Origin: Achromobacter marplatensis
Lineage (GTDB): Bacteria; Pseudomonadota; Gammaproteobacteria; Burkholderiales; Burkholderiaceae_B
Direction: 5' to 3'
NCBI RefSeq assembly: GCF_002209535.1
Contig: NZ_NJIG01000009.1
Coordinates: forward strand, 124,001 to 188,000
Length of the DNA: 64,000 nucleotides
Below are positions 46,800 through 56,901 of the stretch, piece by piece. The notes under the pieces were generated by a model that was not told the DNA's origin, did no database searches, and was given only the letters and a program-made list of their open reading frames with translations. The position numbers and the translations under genes were made by a program. Each line of letters begins with the position of its first letter. Position 1 is the stretch's first letter.

Positions 46800-48662
46800 A
46801 TGACGACTGATTTGTTGGACCGCATTCAATCCCCGGCAGACCTCAAGCGCCTGGATCGTCGCGAGCTGAAGAAGCTTGCGGACGAACTGCGCGGCTTCGT
46901 GCTGGAGTCGGTATCCAAAACGGGCGGGCACTTGTCGTCCAATCTGGGCACGGTGGAGCTCACGCTGGCGCTGCATCAGGTGTTCGACACGCCGCATGAC
47001 CGGATCGTCTGGGACGTGGGCCACCAGTCCTACCCGCACAAGATCCTGACAGGACGCCGCGCCGGCATGGCGCGGCTGCGTCAAGAAGGCGGGATCTCGG
47101 GCTTTCCCAAACGCAGCGAATCCGAATACGACGCCTTCGGCACCGCACATTCCTCGACGTCAATCTCGGCCGCGCTGGGCATGGCGGTGGCCTCGCGCAA
47201 CGCCGGCGTGCAGCGCCAGCACATCGCTGTCATCGGCGACGGCGCCATGTCGGCCGGCATGGCGTTCGAGGCCATGAACAATGCGGGCGTCACGCCCAAC
47301 ATCAACCTGCTGGTGATCCTGAACGACAACGACATGTCGATCTCGCCGCCGGTGGGGGCGTTGAACCGCTACCTGGCGCGCCTGATGTCGGGCCGCTTCT
47401 ACGCTGCGGCCAAGAACGTCGGCCGCGCCGTCCTGCAGCACGTGCCGCCGGTGCTTGAGCTGGCGCGTCGTTTCGAAGAGCATGCCAAAGGCATGGTCAC
47501 GCCGGCCACGCTGTTCGAGGAGTTCGGCTTCAACTACGTCGGCCCCATCGACGGCCACGACCTGGACGCCCTGGTGCCCACCCTGCAGAACCTGAAGGCC
47601 CTGCAAGGCCTGCAGTTCCTGCACGTGGTGACCAAGAAGGGGCAGGGCTACAAGCTGGCCGAGGCCGATCCGGTGCTCTATCACGGCCCGGGCAAGTTCG
47701 ACCCCGCCGTGGGCATCCAGCAATCCAAGGCGCCGGGCAAGCGCACCTTCACCCAGGTGTTCGGTCATTGGCTGTGCGACATGGCCGAGCAGGATTCGCG
47801 CCTGGTCGCGGTCACCCCCGCCATGCGCGAAGGCAGCGGGCTGGTGGAATTCGAAAAGCGCTTCCCGCTGCGGTATTTTGACGTGGGCATCGCCGAACAG
47901 CATGCCGTGACGTTCGCCGCCGGCATCGCCTGCGAAGGGCAAAAGCCCGTCGTCGCCATCTATTCGACCTTCATGCAGCGCGGCTACGACCAGTTCATTC
48001 ATGACGTGGCCCTGCAGAATCTGGACGTGACCTTCGCGCTGGACCGTGCAGGCATCGTGGGCGCCGACGGCGCCACCCATGCCGGCAACTACGACACCGC
48101 CTTCCTGCGCTGCGTGCCGAACATGGTGGTGGCCACGCCGTCCGACGAAAGCGAAACGCGCCTGTTGCTGTCCACCTGTTATCAGTACCCGGGCCCGGCA
48201 TCCGTGCGCTATCCGCGCGGCGCGGGTTGCGGCGCCGCGGAAGGTGCTGGCCTGGATACCGTCGAAGTGGGCCGCGGCGTGGTTCGCCGCGAAGGCAAGA
48301 AGATCGCCATCCTGGGGTTCGGCACCCTGGTGCCGGCCGCGCTGGCCGCCGCCGACAAGCTGGACGCCACCGTGGCTGACATGCGCTTCGTCAAGCCGAT
48401 CGATCGTGAACTGATCCTGGATCTGGCGGCCCGGCACGATGCGCTGGTCACGTTGGAAGACGCGTCCATCATGGGTGGCGCGGGCAGCGCCGTGCTGGAA
48501 ACGCTGAGCGCCGCCGGGGCGCAGATTCCCGTGCTGCAACTGGGGCTGCCAGACGCCTTCATCGACCATGGCGACCAGTCGGCCTTGTTGGCCGGCATCG
48601 GCCTGGATGCCGCCGGCATCGAGCGGTCGATCCGTGCCCGCTACGCCGACCTGCTTGCTTGA
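46800..48662 (+). CDS. dxs: 1-deoxy-D-xylulose-5-phosphate synthase
   Basis: DXS starts the methylerythritol phosphate route to isoprenoids, joining pyruvate and glyceraldehyde 3-phosphate with thiamine diphosphate. The 620 residues match the family length. Visible are [18 protein letters not shown]...NDNDMSIS (ThDP site), the central pyrimidine domain ([15 protein letters not shown]) and the C-terminal transketolase domain. Start at ATG 46800. Confidence 0.96.
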   Translation: MTTDLLDRIQSPADLKRLDRRELKKLADELRGFVLESVSKTGGHLSSNLGTVELTLALHQVFDTPHDRIVWDVGHQSYPHKILTGRRAGMARLRQEGGISGFPKRSESEYDAFGTAHSSTSISAALGMAVASRNAGVQRQHIAVIGDGAMSAGMAFEAMNNAGVTPNINLLVILNDNDMSISPPVGALNRYLARLMSGRFYAAAKNVGRAVLQHVPPVLELARRFEEHAKGMVTPATLFEEFGFNYVGPIDGHDLDALVPTLQNLKALQGLQFLHVVTKKGQGYKLAEADPVLYHGPGKFDPAVGIQQSKAPGKRTFTQVFGHWLCDMAEQDSRLVAVTPAMREGSGLVEFEKRFPLRYFDVGIAEQHAVTFAAGIACEGQKPVVAIYSTFMQRGYDQFIHDVALQNLDVTFALDRAGIVGADGATHAGNYDTAFLRCVPNMVVATPSDESETRLLLSTCYQYPGPASVRYPRGAGCGAAEGAGLDTVEVGRGVVRREGKKIAILGFGTLVPAALAAADKLDATVADMRFVKPIDRELILDLAARHDALVTLEDASIMGGAGSAVLETLSAAGAQIPVLQLGLPDAFIDHGDQSALLAGIGLDAAGIERSIRARYADLLA

Positions 48663-48849
48663 TTGGTTGCGGGGCGCCGGGCAAAGGCGTCGCTTTTGCC
48701 CGGAATATGAAACACACTGTTCTGGCCCCGCTAACCTACGGATAGAAGGGTTTTCCCTGGCGGTTGCCAGGGTTTGGGCGATAATGGCCCTCTCTCAAAG
48801 TTTCCTAGGCCGTGCGCGAGCGACTGATTGCCTAGACAGGTAAGCTGAA

Positions 48850-49647
48850 ATGAATTCTCCGATCGACCCCGCCATCGTGATGCCCGACGTCCAGAGTTCG
48901 GCGGATACCCGGCACATTCCGATTCAACGCGTGGGCATCCGTGGCGTGCGCCACCCCATGCTGATTGAAAGCGGTGATGGCTCGGCCCAAGGCACCGTTG
49001 CCAACTGGACGCTGACCGTGGCGCTGCCGCCCGAAGAAAAGGGGACGCACATGTCCCGCTTCGTGGCGCTGCTGGAAAAGTACCGCAGCACCCCCATGAC
49101 GCCGACGCTGTTTCGCGCCATGGCTGCCGACATGCTGCCGCTGCTGCATGCCGAACGCGGTGACATTACCGCCGCGTTCCCGTACTTCATCAACAAGTCG
49201 GCCCCGATCTCCGGCGTGCAAAGCCTGCTGGACTACGAAGTCCAGTGGATCGCCCGCGCCGAGGGCGACGGCGTGGAATTCGAACTCGTCGTGCAGGTGC
49301 CCGTCACCAGCCTCTGTCCGTGTTCGAAGGCCATCTCGGAATACGGTGCGCACAACCAGCGCTCGCATGTCACCGTCTCGGCCATCCTGAGCGACGACAT
49401 CAGCATGGACGGCGTCATCCGCTTGATCGAAGAAGAAGGTTCGTGCGAACTCTGGGGCCTGCTCAAGCGCCCGGACGAAAAGTACGTGACCGAACGCGCC
49501 TACGACAACCCGAAGTTCGTCGAAGACCTGGTGCGCGACGTAGCTGCCCGCTTGAACGCGCACCCCGGTATCGCGCGTTATCGCGTCGAAGCCGAGAACT
49601 TCGAATCGATCCACAACCACTCGGCCTACGCCGTCGTGGAAGGTTGA
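48850..49647 (+). CDS. folE2: GTP cyclohydrolase FolE2
   Basis: FolE2 (GTP cyclohydrolase IB) makes dihydroneopterin triphosphate for folate and does not strictly need zinc, unlike FolE. The 265-residue protein has the metal-binding cysteine in [21 protein letters not shown] and a conserved EVELELVVQ-like core. It begins with [25 protein letters not shown] purine stretch precedes ATG 48850. No Zur-like palindrome is visible upstream. It lies 187 bp after dxs; that gap has two hairpins (48676-48703 and 48757-48774) without T tracts. Confidence 0.93.
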   Translation: MNSPIDPAIVMPDVQSSADTRHIPIQRVGIRGVRHPMLIESGDGSAQGTVANWTLTVALPPEEKGTHMSRFVALLEKYRSTPMTPTLFRAMAADMLPLLHAERGDITAAFPYFINKSAPISGVQSLLDYEVQWIARAEGDGVEFELVVQVPVTSLCPCSKAISEYGAHNQRSHVTVSAILSDDISMDGVIRLIEEEGSCELWGLLKRPDEKYVTERAYDNPKFVEDLVRDVAARLNAHPGIARYRVEAENFESIHNHSAYAVVEG

Positions 49648-49654
49648 GCGTTCC

Positions 49655-50578
49655 GTGAGCCATCCGGCGGCCAGCGACTGGCCGCTTATCGCGGGGCTGC
49701 AAGAATGGGAATCGCGGCTGGCCAATCATCTGGCCGGCCGCGGTCGTTTTGGCGTCGCGCTCTACGAGTTCTTCCGCTTTGGCGTGAAACAGGCCTGGGC
49801 GTGCCTGTTCGGCGGCTTGATGTGCGCGCTGCTGCTGGGCACGCACTGGTGGTATCCCAAGGATGCCGCTCTGGCCCGCTACGATTTCCTGACCTTGGCC
49901 GCGCTGGGCATCCAGGCCCTGTTGCTGGCGCTGCGCATGGAAACCTGGAGCGAGGCCCGCGTGATCCTGATGTTCCATGTGGTGGGCACCGGCATGGAAC
50001 TCTTCAAGACGGCGGCGGGATCCTGGATCTACCCCGAGGCCAGCGTGCTGCGCATCGGCGGCGTGCCGCTATTCACGGGCTTCATGTATGCGGCGGTCGG
50101 CAGCTACCTGGCCCGGGTGTGGCGCCTGTTCGATTTCCGTTTCCGCGCCCATCCCCCGTTGGCGGCCACCGTGGCGCTGTCGGTACTGATCTACGTGAAT
50201 TTCTTCGCGCACCACTTCATCTTCGATTTCCGATGGGCGCTGTTCGCGGGCACGGCCATATTGTTCGCGCGGACCTGGGTGTATTTCCGGATCTGGCGGG
50301 TCTATCGCCGCATGCCGCTGCTGCTGGGTTTCGTGCTGGTGGCCTTGTTCATCTGGTTCGCCGAAAACATCGGCACCTTCGCCAACGCCTGGCGTTACCC
50401 GAACCAGTCGCACGTCTGGCAATGGGTGTCGATCGCCAAGCTGGGCTCGTGGTTCCTCTTGATGATCATCAGCTATGTGATGGTCAGCATGGTCAACCGG
50501 CCGCAGGAAATCGGTGTTGCCGATCTGCCGCAACCGGCAGGCAAGGGCGCCGAAAATAGCCCGTCCCTTATTTCCTGA
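49655..50578 (+). CDS. DUF817 membrane protein
   Basis: This 307-residue integral membrane protein has about eight predicted helices. I recognise it as DUF817-like from MELFKTAAGSWIYPE and FMYAAVGSYLAR. The start is GTG 49655, only 7 bp after folE2, so the two are probably co-transcribed. Function is unknown. Confidence 0.75.
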   Translation: MSHPAASDWPLIAGLQEWESRLANHLAGRGRFGVALYEFFRFGVKQAWACLFGGLMCALLLGTHWWYPKDAALARYDFLTLAALGIQALLLALRMETWSEARVILMFHVVGTGMELFKTAAGSWIYPEASVLRIGGVPLFTGFMYAAVGSYLARVWRLFDFRFRAHPPLAATVALSVLIYVNFFAHHFIFDFRWALFAGTAILFARTWVYFRIWRVYRRMPLLLGFVLVALFIWFAENIGTFANAWRYPNQSHVWQWVSIAKLGSWFLLMIISYVMVSMVNRPQEIGVADLPQPAGKGAENSPSLIS

Positions 50579-50590
50579 TCTTCCTCTGGC

Positions 50591-50619
50591 TTGCGTCAGG
50601 CTGCCCGATCGGTGATAAT
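50591..50619 (+). promoter_or_regulatory. Promoter of the rpsF cluster
   Basis: TTGCGT (50591-50596) and GATAAT (50614-50619) are spaced by 17 bp. The resulting leader of about 180 nt before rpsF contains several hairpins and could hold a ribosomal-protein autoregulatory site. Confidence 0.6.
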
Positions 50620-50804
50620 CGAGAGCTTTCTTGCTCGACCGCCCATGGTTTTTGGGTAGCGGGCTGCCCCTTGCGGGCCGACGTCTTAACGTGTTGAAAC
50701 CCTGAAACGGCGTGATCCGTGGCGGTGGTACGGCGCGACACCCATGATGGAAAGCGCGGGTGCGGGACGGTTGGCCAGCGAGACATCCTCAAGGAGTTTT
50801 ACTC

Positions 50805-51179
50805 ATGCGTCACTACGAAGTAGTGTTTATCGTTCACCCCGACCAAAGCGAGCAAGTGCCCGCCATGGTCGAACGTTACCAAGCGCTGGTCACGGGCCAA
50901 GGCGGCTCGGTTCACCGCCTGGAAGACTGGGGTCGCCGTCAACTGGCCTACCCGATCCAGAAGCTCGTCAAGGCTCACTACGTTTGCCTGAACATCGAGT
51001 GCGGCCAAGCCACGCTGGATGAGCTGGAACACTCGTTCCGCTACAACGACGCCGTTCTGCGCCACCTGGTCATCAAGACCAAGAAGGCTCAGTCCACGCC
51101 CTCGATCATGATGAAGTCGGTTGAGCGCGAAGAAGCCCGTAAGGCTTCGGCTGAAGCAGCGCCGGCTCAGGCCGAGTAA
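50805..51179 (+). CDS. rpsF: 30S ribosomal protein S6
   Basis: S6 binds S18 on the 30S platform. The 124-residue protein begins [19 protein letters not shown] and contains [14 protein letters not shown]. The extended A/E-rich C-terminus is common in betaproteobacteria. The start at 50805 has AAGGAG at 50791-50796. It heads the rpsF-priB-rpsR-rplI operon. Confidence 0.97.
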   Translation: MRHYEVVFIVHPDQSEQVPAMVERYQALVTGQGGSVHRLEDWGRRQLAYPIQKLVKAHYVCLNIECGQATLDELEHSFRYNDAVLRHLVIKTKKAQSTPSIMMKSVEREEARKASAEAAPAQAE

Positions 51180-51229
51180 GCAGGGCTCACGCAGAGCTCA
51201 CTCGTGAAGTCCCCTCGGTGCCTGGCAGG

Positions 51230-51553
51230 ATGAATAAGCTGGAACTCAGCGCCCGCGTTCTTGAATGCGAGCCTTTGCGCCACACTCCCGCCGGATTGCC
51301 AGCGCTGGAAATGCTGCTGGCACACGAATCGGAAGTCATTGAAGCCGGCCTTCCGCGCCGCGTTGAATTGACGATTACCGCCGTGGCACTGGGCGATCTG
51401 GCGATGCTGTTGAAGAACACCGCGTTAGGGTCCGAATTGCTGGTGCAGGGGTTTTTGGCTCCCGCCCGCAAGGACTCGGTGAAGATCAAGCTGCATTTGC
51501 AGCAGGCACGCAAGATCAGCGGCAGCGCAGGACGCGATCCGCAGGTGGCTTGA
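51230..51553 (+). CDS. priB: Primosomal replication protein N (PriB)
   Basis: PriB is a single-stranded DNA-binding OB-fold protein of the PriA restart primosome. The 107-residue protein begins [26 protein letters not shown] at 51218 would add four residues. It sits between rpsF and rpsR, its usual place. Confidence 0.92.
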   Translation: MNKLELSARVLECEPLRHTPAGLPALEMLLAHESEVIEAGLPRRVELTITAVALGDLAMLLKNTALGSELLVQGFLAPARKDSVKIKLHLQQARKISGSAGRDPQVA

Positions 51554-51663
51554 AGGGAATGAGCAAGAGGTGCGAGAGCGCCTTCTGAATACGGATAGGT
51601 TATGGGAAGTTTGGCCCGGTTATCGATAACCCCCAAGCCCCCTCAAACATAGAGGCACATATC

Positions 51664-51936
51664 ATGGCTTTCTTCGGAAAACGCAAAGAAAAACGCAAAT
51701 TCACGCAGCAGAACCCGCTCTTCAAGCGTCGTAAGTTCTGCCGCTTCACCGCAGCCGGCGTCGAAGAGATCGACTACAAGGATCTGGACACCCTGCGCGA
51801 CTTCGTGCAAGAAAACGGCAAGATCATCCCGGCTCGTCTGACCGGCACCAAGGCAATCTACCAGCGTCAGCTGGACACCGCCATCAAGCGCGCGCGCTTC
51901 CTGGCCCTGTTGCCTTACACCGACAACCACAACTAA
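51664..51936 (+). CDS. rpsR: 30S ribosomal protein S18
   Basis: The 90-residue basic protein has the S18 core [24 protein letters not shown] and [15 protein letters not shown]18 contacts S6 in the 30S platform. The 110-bp gap after priB has no clear terminator. Confidence 0.97.
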   Translation: MAFFGKRKEKRKFTQQNPLFKRRKFCRFTAAGVEEIDYKDLDTLRDFVQENGKIIPARLTGTKAIYQRQLDTAIKRARFLALLPYTDNHN

Positions 51937-51950
51937 TCCGGGGCACTGAA

Positions 51951-52406
51951 ATGCAAGTTATTCTGCTCGAAAAAGTCGTCAACCTGGGCAACCTGGGTGA
52001 AGTCGTTCGCGTGCGTGATGGTTACGCCCGCAACTTCCTGATTCCCCAGCGCAAGGCTCGTCGTGCTACCGACGCCGCGCTGAAGGAATTCGAAGCTCGC
52101 CGCGCCGAGCTGGAAAAGGTCCAGGCTGAAAAGCTGGCCGCCGCCCAAGCTCTGGGCGAGCGCGTCTCCGGCTTCCAGCTGAAGATCGCTCAGAAGGCTG
52201 GTGTTGACGGCCGCCTGTTCGGTTCGGTCACCAATGCCGACATCGCCGACGCGTTGAAGAAGGCCGGTTTCGAAGGCATTGAAAAGGCGCAAGTGCGTCT
52301 GCCCAATGGCCAGCTGAAGTCGATCGGCGAGTTCCCGATCCAGGTCGCCCTGCACGCTGACGTTCTCGTCGACGTCACGGTCCTGGTTGAAGGCGAACTG
52401 TCCTAA
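51951..52406 (+). CDS. rplI: 50S ribosomal protein L9
   Basis: The 151-residue protein starts [32 protein letters not shown], the L9 N-terminal domain, followed by the long connecting helix and the C-terminal domain. It is the last gene of the cluster and is followed by a strong terminator. Confidence 0.97.
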   Translation: MQVILLEKVVNLGNLGEVVRVRDGYARNFLIPQRKARRATDAALKEFEARRAELEKVQAEKLAAAQALGERVSGFQLKIAQKAGVDGRLFGSVTNADIADALKKAGFEGIEKAQVRLPNGQLKSIGEFPIQVALHADVLVDVTVLVEGELS

Positions 52407-52427
52407 GCCGGTACCCGCAGTACAAAG

Positions 52428-52455
52428 AAGCCGGCCCGCGCGCCGGCTTTTTTTC
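52428..52455 (+). terminator. Terminator after rplI
   Basis: The 8-bp stem AAGCCGGC / GCCGGCTT with a CCGCGC loop runs into seven T. Confidence 0.93.
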
Positions 52456-52533
52456 TTTTTGCCCCGCCGTCATTGCGTGTAGCCTTTCGGGCATTGCGCA
52501 AGAAGCGCGTCATTGTTTTGTACCGAGGACCCT

Positions 52534-53373
52534 TTGACTCAGCCGCCCGTTCATCACAACGCGCCGCCCGGCCTGCGCGCCTGGCTCGACAGCGTGGATG
52601 CCTCGCGTGAACCCTCCGTGCGGGACGTGACGATCGATGGCGTACGCTGCATCATCAAGCGCCGCCGCCCGAGCTTTGGCCGCGGCGTCGCCTATGCGCT
52701 GCGCTACGTCCGGGCCTTTCTGCTGGGCGTGGGCTGCAAGCTGTTCCTGGGCGAATTTCCGCGCCCCGGCGTGCTGCTGCGCAACGGCCTGACGCACGAG
52801 GCCCAGCGCCTGGCGATGCTGTTGCAGGCCGGTTGCCGGGTGCCCGAAGTGTGGTGGCAAGAGCAGGGCCTGCTGGTCCTGGAGTACGTGGGCGAAGACC
52901 TGGCCGACCTGATCCGCAACGAGGATTCCACCTCGCAGCTGTGGCTCACCCGTGCGGCTGCCACCGACCTGGCGGCGTTCCACGCCCGCGGCATGTGGCA
53001 TGGCGGCGCGCAGATCCGCAACGTCACGCTGCGCGATGGCGAGCTGTGGCGTATCGATTTCGAAGAGAACATCGGGTCTACGTTGTCCCGGCCGCTGGCC
53101 CAGGCGTACGATCTGTTCCAGATGCTGGCCTCGCTGGTGTCTTTGCGTAAGTTGCCCGACGATGTGGCCCTGGCCCTGGGTAAACTGGCGCTTGACGTCT
53201 ACCTCGAGAGCAACCCCGACCCCGAGGTCAAAGCCCGCCTGACGCGCCTGGCGCGCGTCCTGTGCGGCGTGGCGACGCCCTTGCGGCCCCTGTTGCGCCG
53301 TTTGCCGTCGCGCGACATCCAAGGCTTTTTCCGCGCTGCCGATATCTTGCAGCCGTTACTATTGAAGTTATGA
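52534..53373 (+). CDS. Kinase-fold protein (BUD32/KdkA-like) with altered catalytic loop
   Basis: This 279-residue protein has the layout of small lipopolysaccharide- or RIO-type kinases. K42 in CIIKRRR would be the ATP lysine, LLVLEYVGEDL is a hinge, and IDFEEN (D175) resembles the metal-binding DFG. The catalytic loop reads HARGMWHGGAQIRN (150-163), so the usual HGD aspartate is glycine at 158. It may be a pseudokinase or use a variant mechanism. I start it at TTG 52534 because GAGG precedes it; an earlier TTG at 52513 has no site. Its stop overlaps the dnaB start (ATGA), a coupling worth noting. Confidence 0.7.
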   Translation: MTQPPVHHNAPPGLRAWLDSVDASREPSVRDVTIDGVRCIIKRRRPSFGRGVAYALRYVRAFLLGVGCKLFLGEFPRPGVLLRNGLTHEAQRLAMLLQAGCRVPEVWWQEQGLLVLEYVGEDLADLIRNEDSTSQLWLTRAAATDLAAFHARGMWHGGAQIRNVTLRDGELWRIDFEENIGSTLSRPLAQAYDLFQMLASLVSLRKLPDDVALALGKLALDVYLESNPDPEVKARLTRLARVLCGVATPLRPLLRRLPSRDIQGFFRAADILQPLLLKL

Positions 53374-54752
53374 ACACACCTGCCGATCCCCAGCTTGAAT
53401 ACCTGCGCGTTCCTCCCCATTCCATTGAGGCGGAGCAGTCGGTTCTGGGCGGCCTGCTGCTGGACAACACTGCGTGGGACCGCATCGCCGACGTGCTGGT
53501 CGAAGAAGACTTCTACCGCCATGACCACCGGCTGATCTGGCACCACATTGCGCGGCTCATCGGGCTGGCGCGCCCCGCAGACGTCATCACGGTCAATGAA
53601 TCGCTGATCAGCGCCGGCAAGGCCGAGGATTCCGGCGGCCTGGCGTATCTGAACGCGCTGGCGCACAACACGCCGTCGGCCGCGAACATCCGCCGCTACG
53701 CGGAAATCGTGCGCGAGCGCGCCATGTTGCGTAAGCTGGTGTCGATCGCCGACGAGATCTCTTCGGCAGCGTTGAATCCGCAGGGCAAGGAAGCGCGCCA
53801 GCTGCTGGACGAAGCGGAATCCAAGGTGTTCAAGATCGCCCAGGAAGGCTCGCGCGGCGCTGCGGGCTTCCAGGAGATCCAGCCGCTGCTGACGCAGGTC
53901 GTCGAGCGTATCGACGAGCTCTACCACCGCGAAGGCAGTTCGGACGTCACTGGCGTGCCCACGGGCTTCACCGACCTGGACAAGATGACGTCCGGCATGC
54001 AGGGCGGAGACCTCATCATCGTGGCCGGCCGCCCGTCCATGGGCAAGACCTCGTTCTCAATGAACATCGGTGAACACGTGGCCATCGAGCAGGGCCTGCC
54101 CGTTGCCGTGTTCTCGATGGAAATGGGCGCGGTGCAGTTGGCGATGCGTATGCTGGGGTCGGTCGGCCTGCTGGACCAGCACCGCATGCGTACCGGCAAG
54201 CTCATCGCCGACGACTGGCCCCGCGTGACGCACGCGGTGCAGCTTATGCAGGACGCGCAGGTCTACATCGACGAGACGCCTGCGTTGAGCCCGATGGAAG
54301 TGCGCGCGCGCACGCGCCGTCTGGCCCGCCAATGCGGCCAGCTGGGCCTGATCATCATCGACTACCTGCAACTGATGTCGGGCAACGGCTCCGGTGAAAA
54401 CCGGGCGACCGAAGTGTCGGAAATCAGCCGCTCGCTCAAGGGCCTGGCCAAGGAACTGAACTGCCCGCTGATCGCGTTGTCGCAGCTGAACCGAAGCCTG
54501 GAACAGCGCCCCAACAAGCGCCCCGTGATGAGCGATCTGCGCGAATCCGGCGCTATCGAACAGGACGCGGACGTGATCCTGTTCATCTACCGCGACGAGG
54601 TCTACAACCCCGATTCGCCGGACAAGGGCACGGCCGAGATCATCATCGGCAAACAGCGTAACGGGCCGATCGGTACGGTGCGACTGACGTTCCAGGGCTC
54701 CAGCACGCGCTTCTTGAACTTCTCGGGCGCGCAACCGCGCGACATGTACTGA
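53370..54752 (+). CDS. dnaB: Replicative DNA helicase DnaB
   Basis: DnaB is the hexameric 5'-3' helicase of the replication fork. The 460-residue protein has the N-terminal collar domain (VPPHSIEAEQSVLGGLL) and the RecA-like domain with Walker A AGRPSMGKTSF and Walker B LIIIDYLQLMSG. Start at ATG 53370 overlapping the kinase-like gene by four bases. No intein is present. Confidence 0.97.
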   Translation: MNTPADPQLEYLRVPPHSIEAEQSVLGGLLLDNTAWDRIADVLVEEDFYRHDHRLIWHHIARLIGLARPADVITVNESLISAGKAEDSGGLAYLNALAHNTPSAANIRRYAEIVRERAMLRKLVSIADEISSAALNPQGKEARQLLDEAESKVFKIAQEGSRGAAGFQEIQPLLTQVVERIDELYHREGSSDVTGVPTGFTDLDKMTSGMQGGDLIIVAGRPSMGKTSFSMNIGEHVAIEQGLPVAVFSMEMGAVQLAMRMLGSVGLLDQHRMRTGKLIADDWPRVTHAVQLMQDAQVYIDETPALSPMEVRARTRRLARQCGQLGLIIIDYLQLMSGNGSGENRATEVSEISRSLKGLAKELNCPLIALSQLNRSLEQRPNKRPVMSDLRESGAIEQDADVILFIYRDEVYNPDSPDKGTAEIIIGKQRNGPIGTVRLTFQGSSTRFLNFSGAQPRDMY

Positions 54753-54769
54753 CGCGCCGACGGCGCCCC

Positions 54770-54800
54770 AAAAAAAACCGCGCTACGGCGCGGTTTTTTT
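54770..54800. terminator. Bidirectional terminator after dnaB
   Basis: A CCGCGC / GCGCGG stem with a TACG loop is flanked by eight A and seven T, so it serves dnaB and the convergent transporter gene. Confidence 0.92.
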
Positions 54801-54815
54801 ATGCTGGGCAAGGCT

Positions 54816-55793
54816 TCAGCCGTCGGCTTCCGGGCGCTTGCCGTAGCGGGCGGCCAGGACGCCGCACACCATCAACTGGATCTGGTGGAACAGCATCAGG
54901 GGCAGCACGATGGCGCCGACCGCATGGCCGGCGAACAGCACCTGCGCCATCGGGATGCCGCTGGCCAGGCTCTTTTTCGAACCGCAGAAGAGCAGGGTAA
55001 TGCGGTCTTCCACATTGAAGCCCAGCAGCTTGCCGGCCACTGCCGACAGGCCCAGCGCCAGCGCCAGGATCACGGCGCAGCACACCACCAGGCCGACGAG
55101 CGCGGGGATGGGCGTGGTGCTCCACAGGCCTTCATTGATGGCCTCGGAGAACGCCGTGTAGACGACCAGCAGGATCGAGCCCTGGTCGACGAACTTCAGC
55201 ATCGCCTTGCGCTTGTGCACCCAGGCGCCGATCCAGCGGCGGGCGAACTGGCCCAGCACGAAGGGCAGCAGCAGTTGCAGCATGATCTTGCCGACCGCGT
55301 CGAACGAGATCGGTGCGCTGCCGGCGTTGGCCACGACCGTGCCCACCAGCAGCGGGGTCAGGAAGATGCCCAGCAGGCTGGAGGCCGACGCGCTGCACAC
55401 GGCGGCAGGCACGTTGCCGCGCGCCATGGACGTGAACGCGATGGCGGACTGCACCGTGGCCGGCAGGCAGCACAGGAACAGGATGCCCAGGTACAGCTCG
55501 GGCGTCACCAGCGGTTCCAGCACCGGCTTGAGGGCCAGGCCCAGCAGCGGAAACATCAGGAACGTGGCCGAGAAGATCGTCAGGTGCAGCTTCCAGTGCG
55601 TCAGGCCCGCGATGATGGCCTCGCGGGACAGGCGCGCCCCGTGCAGGAAGAACAGGAGGCCGACGGCGATGTTGGTGATCCAGCCGAATATCACGACGCC
55701 TTGCCCGTGCGCGGGCACGATGCTGGCGATGATGACGGTGCAGATCAGGTAGAGGGTGAAGCGGTCGGGCAGAAGGCGGGCAAGGCGTGACAT
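54816..55793 (-). CDS. Bile acid:sodium symporter (SBF) family transporter, YfeH-like
   Basis: This 325-residue membrane protein with about ten helices has SBF-like motifs LFCCLPATVQSAIAFTSMARGN and CGSKKSLASGIPMA. It belongs to the SBF-like group of uncharacterised anion or sodium symporters (YfeH). Substrate unknown. Confidence 0.83.
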   Translation of the reverse strand: MSRLARLLPDRFTLYLICTVIIASIVPAHGQGVVIFGWITNIAVGLLFFLHGARLSREAIIAGLTHWKLHLTIFSATFLMFPLLGLALKPVLEPLVTPELYLGILFLCCLPATVQSAIAFTSMARGNVPAAVCSASASSLLGIFLTPLLVGTVVANAGSAPISFDAVGKIMLQLLLPFVLGQFARRWIGAWVHKRKAMLKFVDQGSILLVVYTAFSEAINEGLWSTTPIPALVGLVVCCAVILALALGLSAVAGKLLGFNVEDRITLLFCGSKKSLASGIPMAQVLFAGHAVGAIVLPLMLFHQIQLMVCGVLAARYGKRPEADG

Positions 55794-55908
55794 GGAGGGG
55801 TAAAGGGCAAGTCGGAAAAGCGGCGGCGCGCGAAGGGGCGCTGGAAACGGGGCGTATTGTAGTCCCGTGTCCGGTCAGGCCCTAGGGGCCGTTGCCATTG
55901 AGCGGTGC

Positions 55909-56901
55909 CTAGCCCGGGTCCTGGGGCGTCATGGCCAGCGCCAGATCGAAAGCGGCGACCAGCGAAGCCTGGTCGGCCACGCCGCGGCCGGCAATGTCGA
56001 AAGCGGTGCCGTGGTCGACGCTGGTGCGCACGAAAGGCAGGCCCACCGTGACGTTCACGCCATGGTCCAGCCCCAGGTACTTGACCGGGATCAGGCCCTG
56101 GTCGTGGTATTGCGCCACGACGATGTCGAATTCGCCCCGGCGGGCGCGCATGAAGATGGTGTCGCCGGGCCACGGGCCGCTGGCGTCGATGCCTTCGGCG
56201 CGCGCGCGGGCGATGGCGGGTTCGATGATGTCGATGTCTTCACGGCCGAACTTGCCGCCTTCGCCGGCATGCGGGTTCAGGCCTGCCACCGCCACCCGGG
56301 GCTTTTCGATGCCCATCTGCCGGCAGGCGCGGTCGGCCAGCCGCATGGCGGTCAGTTCAGCGTCGGGCGTGATGCGGGCGATGACGTCCGCCAGCGCCAC
56401 GTGGATGGTGACCAGCAGCACGCGCAGTTCGTCGTTGGCCAACATCATGGCGAAGTCCTGCGTGGCCGAACGCTCGGCCAGGATCTCGGTATGGCCTGGG
56501 TAGTCGATGCCCGCTTCGTGCATGGACTTCTTGTTCAGCGGCGCCGTGACGATCGCCCGGATACGGCCGGCCTGCGCATCGTCGATGGCGGCGCACACGT
56601 AGTCATAGGCGCCCCGTCCGGCGGCGGCGCTGATCTGCCCGGCGGGCAGGTCGGCAGGCAGCGCCGGGCTACAGGCGATGACGTTGATGCGGCCGGCATC
56701 CAACCGGGCCTCGCCCACGTCGGGCACTTCAACGATGTCCAGGCGCGCGCCCAGTTGGGCTGCGGCGCGGCGCAACGCACCGGTGTCGCCATACACGACG
56801 CAAGGCGCGTTCAGGCCTTGCGCATAGGCTTTGACGACGATTTCGGGGCCGATGCCGGCGGCATCGCCCATGGTGATTCCCACGGGCAGGAGAGCGTTCA
56901 C
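55909..56901 (-). CDS. pdxA: 4-hydroxythreonine-4-phosphate dehydrogenase
   Basis: PdxA oxidises 4-phosphohydroxy-L-threonine in pyridoxal phosphate synthesis. The 330-residue protein has GITMGDAAGIGPEI, the metal and substrate residues in TAPLNKKSMHEAGIDYPGHTE, LNPHAGEGG and QYHDQGLIPVK. A catabolic PdxA2 paralogue that acts on phospho-threonate or -erythronate cannot be fully excluded. The start is GTG 56901, overlapping the preceding lipoprotein gene stop by three bases. Confidence 0.9.
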   Translation of the reverse strand: MNALLPVGITMGDAAGIGPEIVVKAYAQGLNAPCVVYGDTGALRRAAAQLGARLDIVEVPDVGEARLDAGRINVIACSPALPADLPAGQISAAAGRGAYDYVCAAIDDAQAGRIRAIVTAPLNKKSMHEAGIDYPGHTEILAERSATQDFAMMLANDELRVLLVTIHVALADVIARITPDAELTAMRLADRACRQMGIEKPRVAVAGLNPHAGEGGKFGREDIDIIEPAIARARAEGIDASGPWPGDTIFMRARRGEFDIVVAQYHDQGLIPVKYLGLDHGVNVTVGLPFVRTSVDHGTAFDIAGRGVADQASLVAAFDLALAMTPQDPG

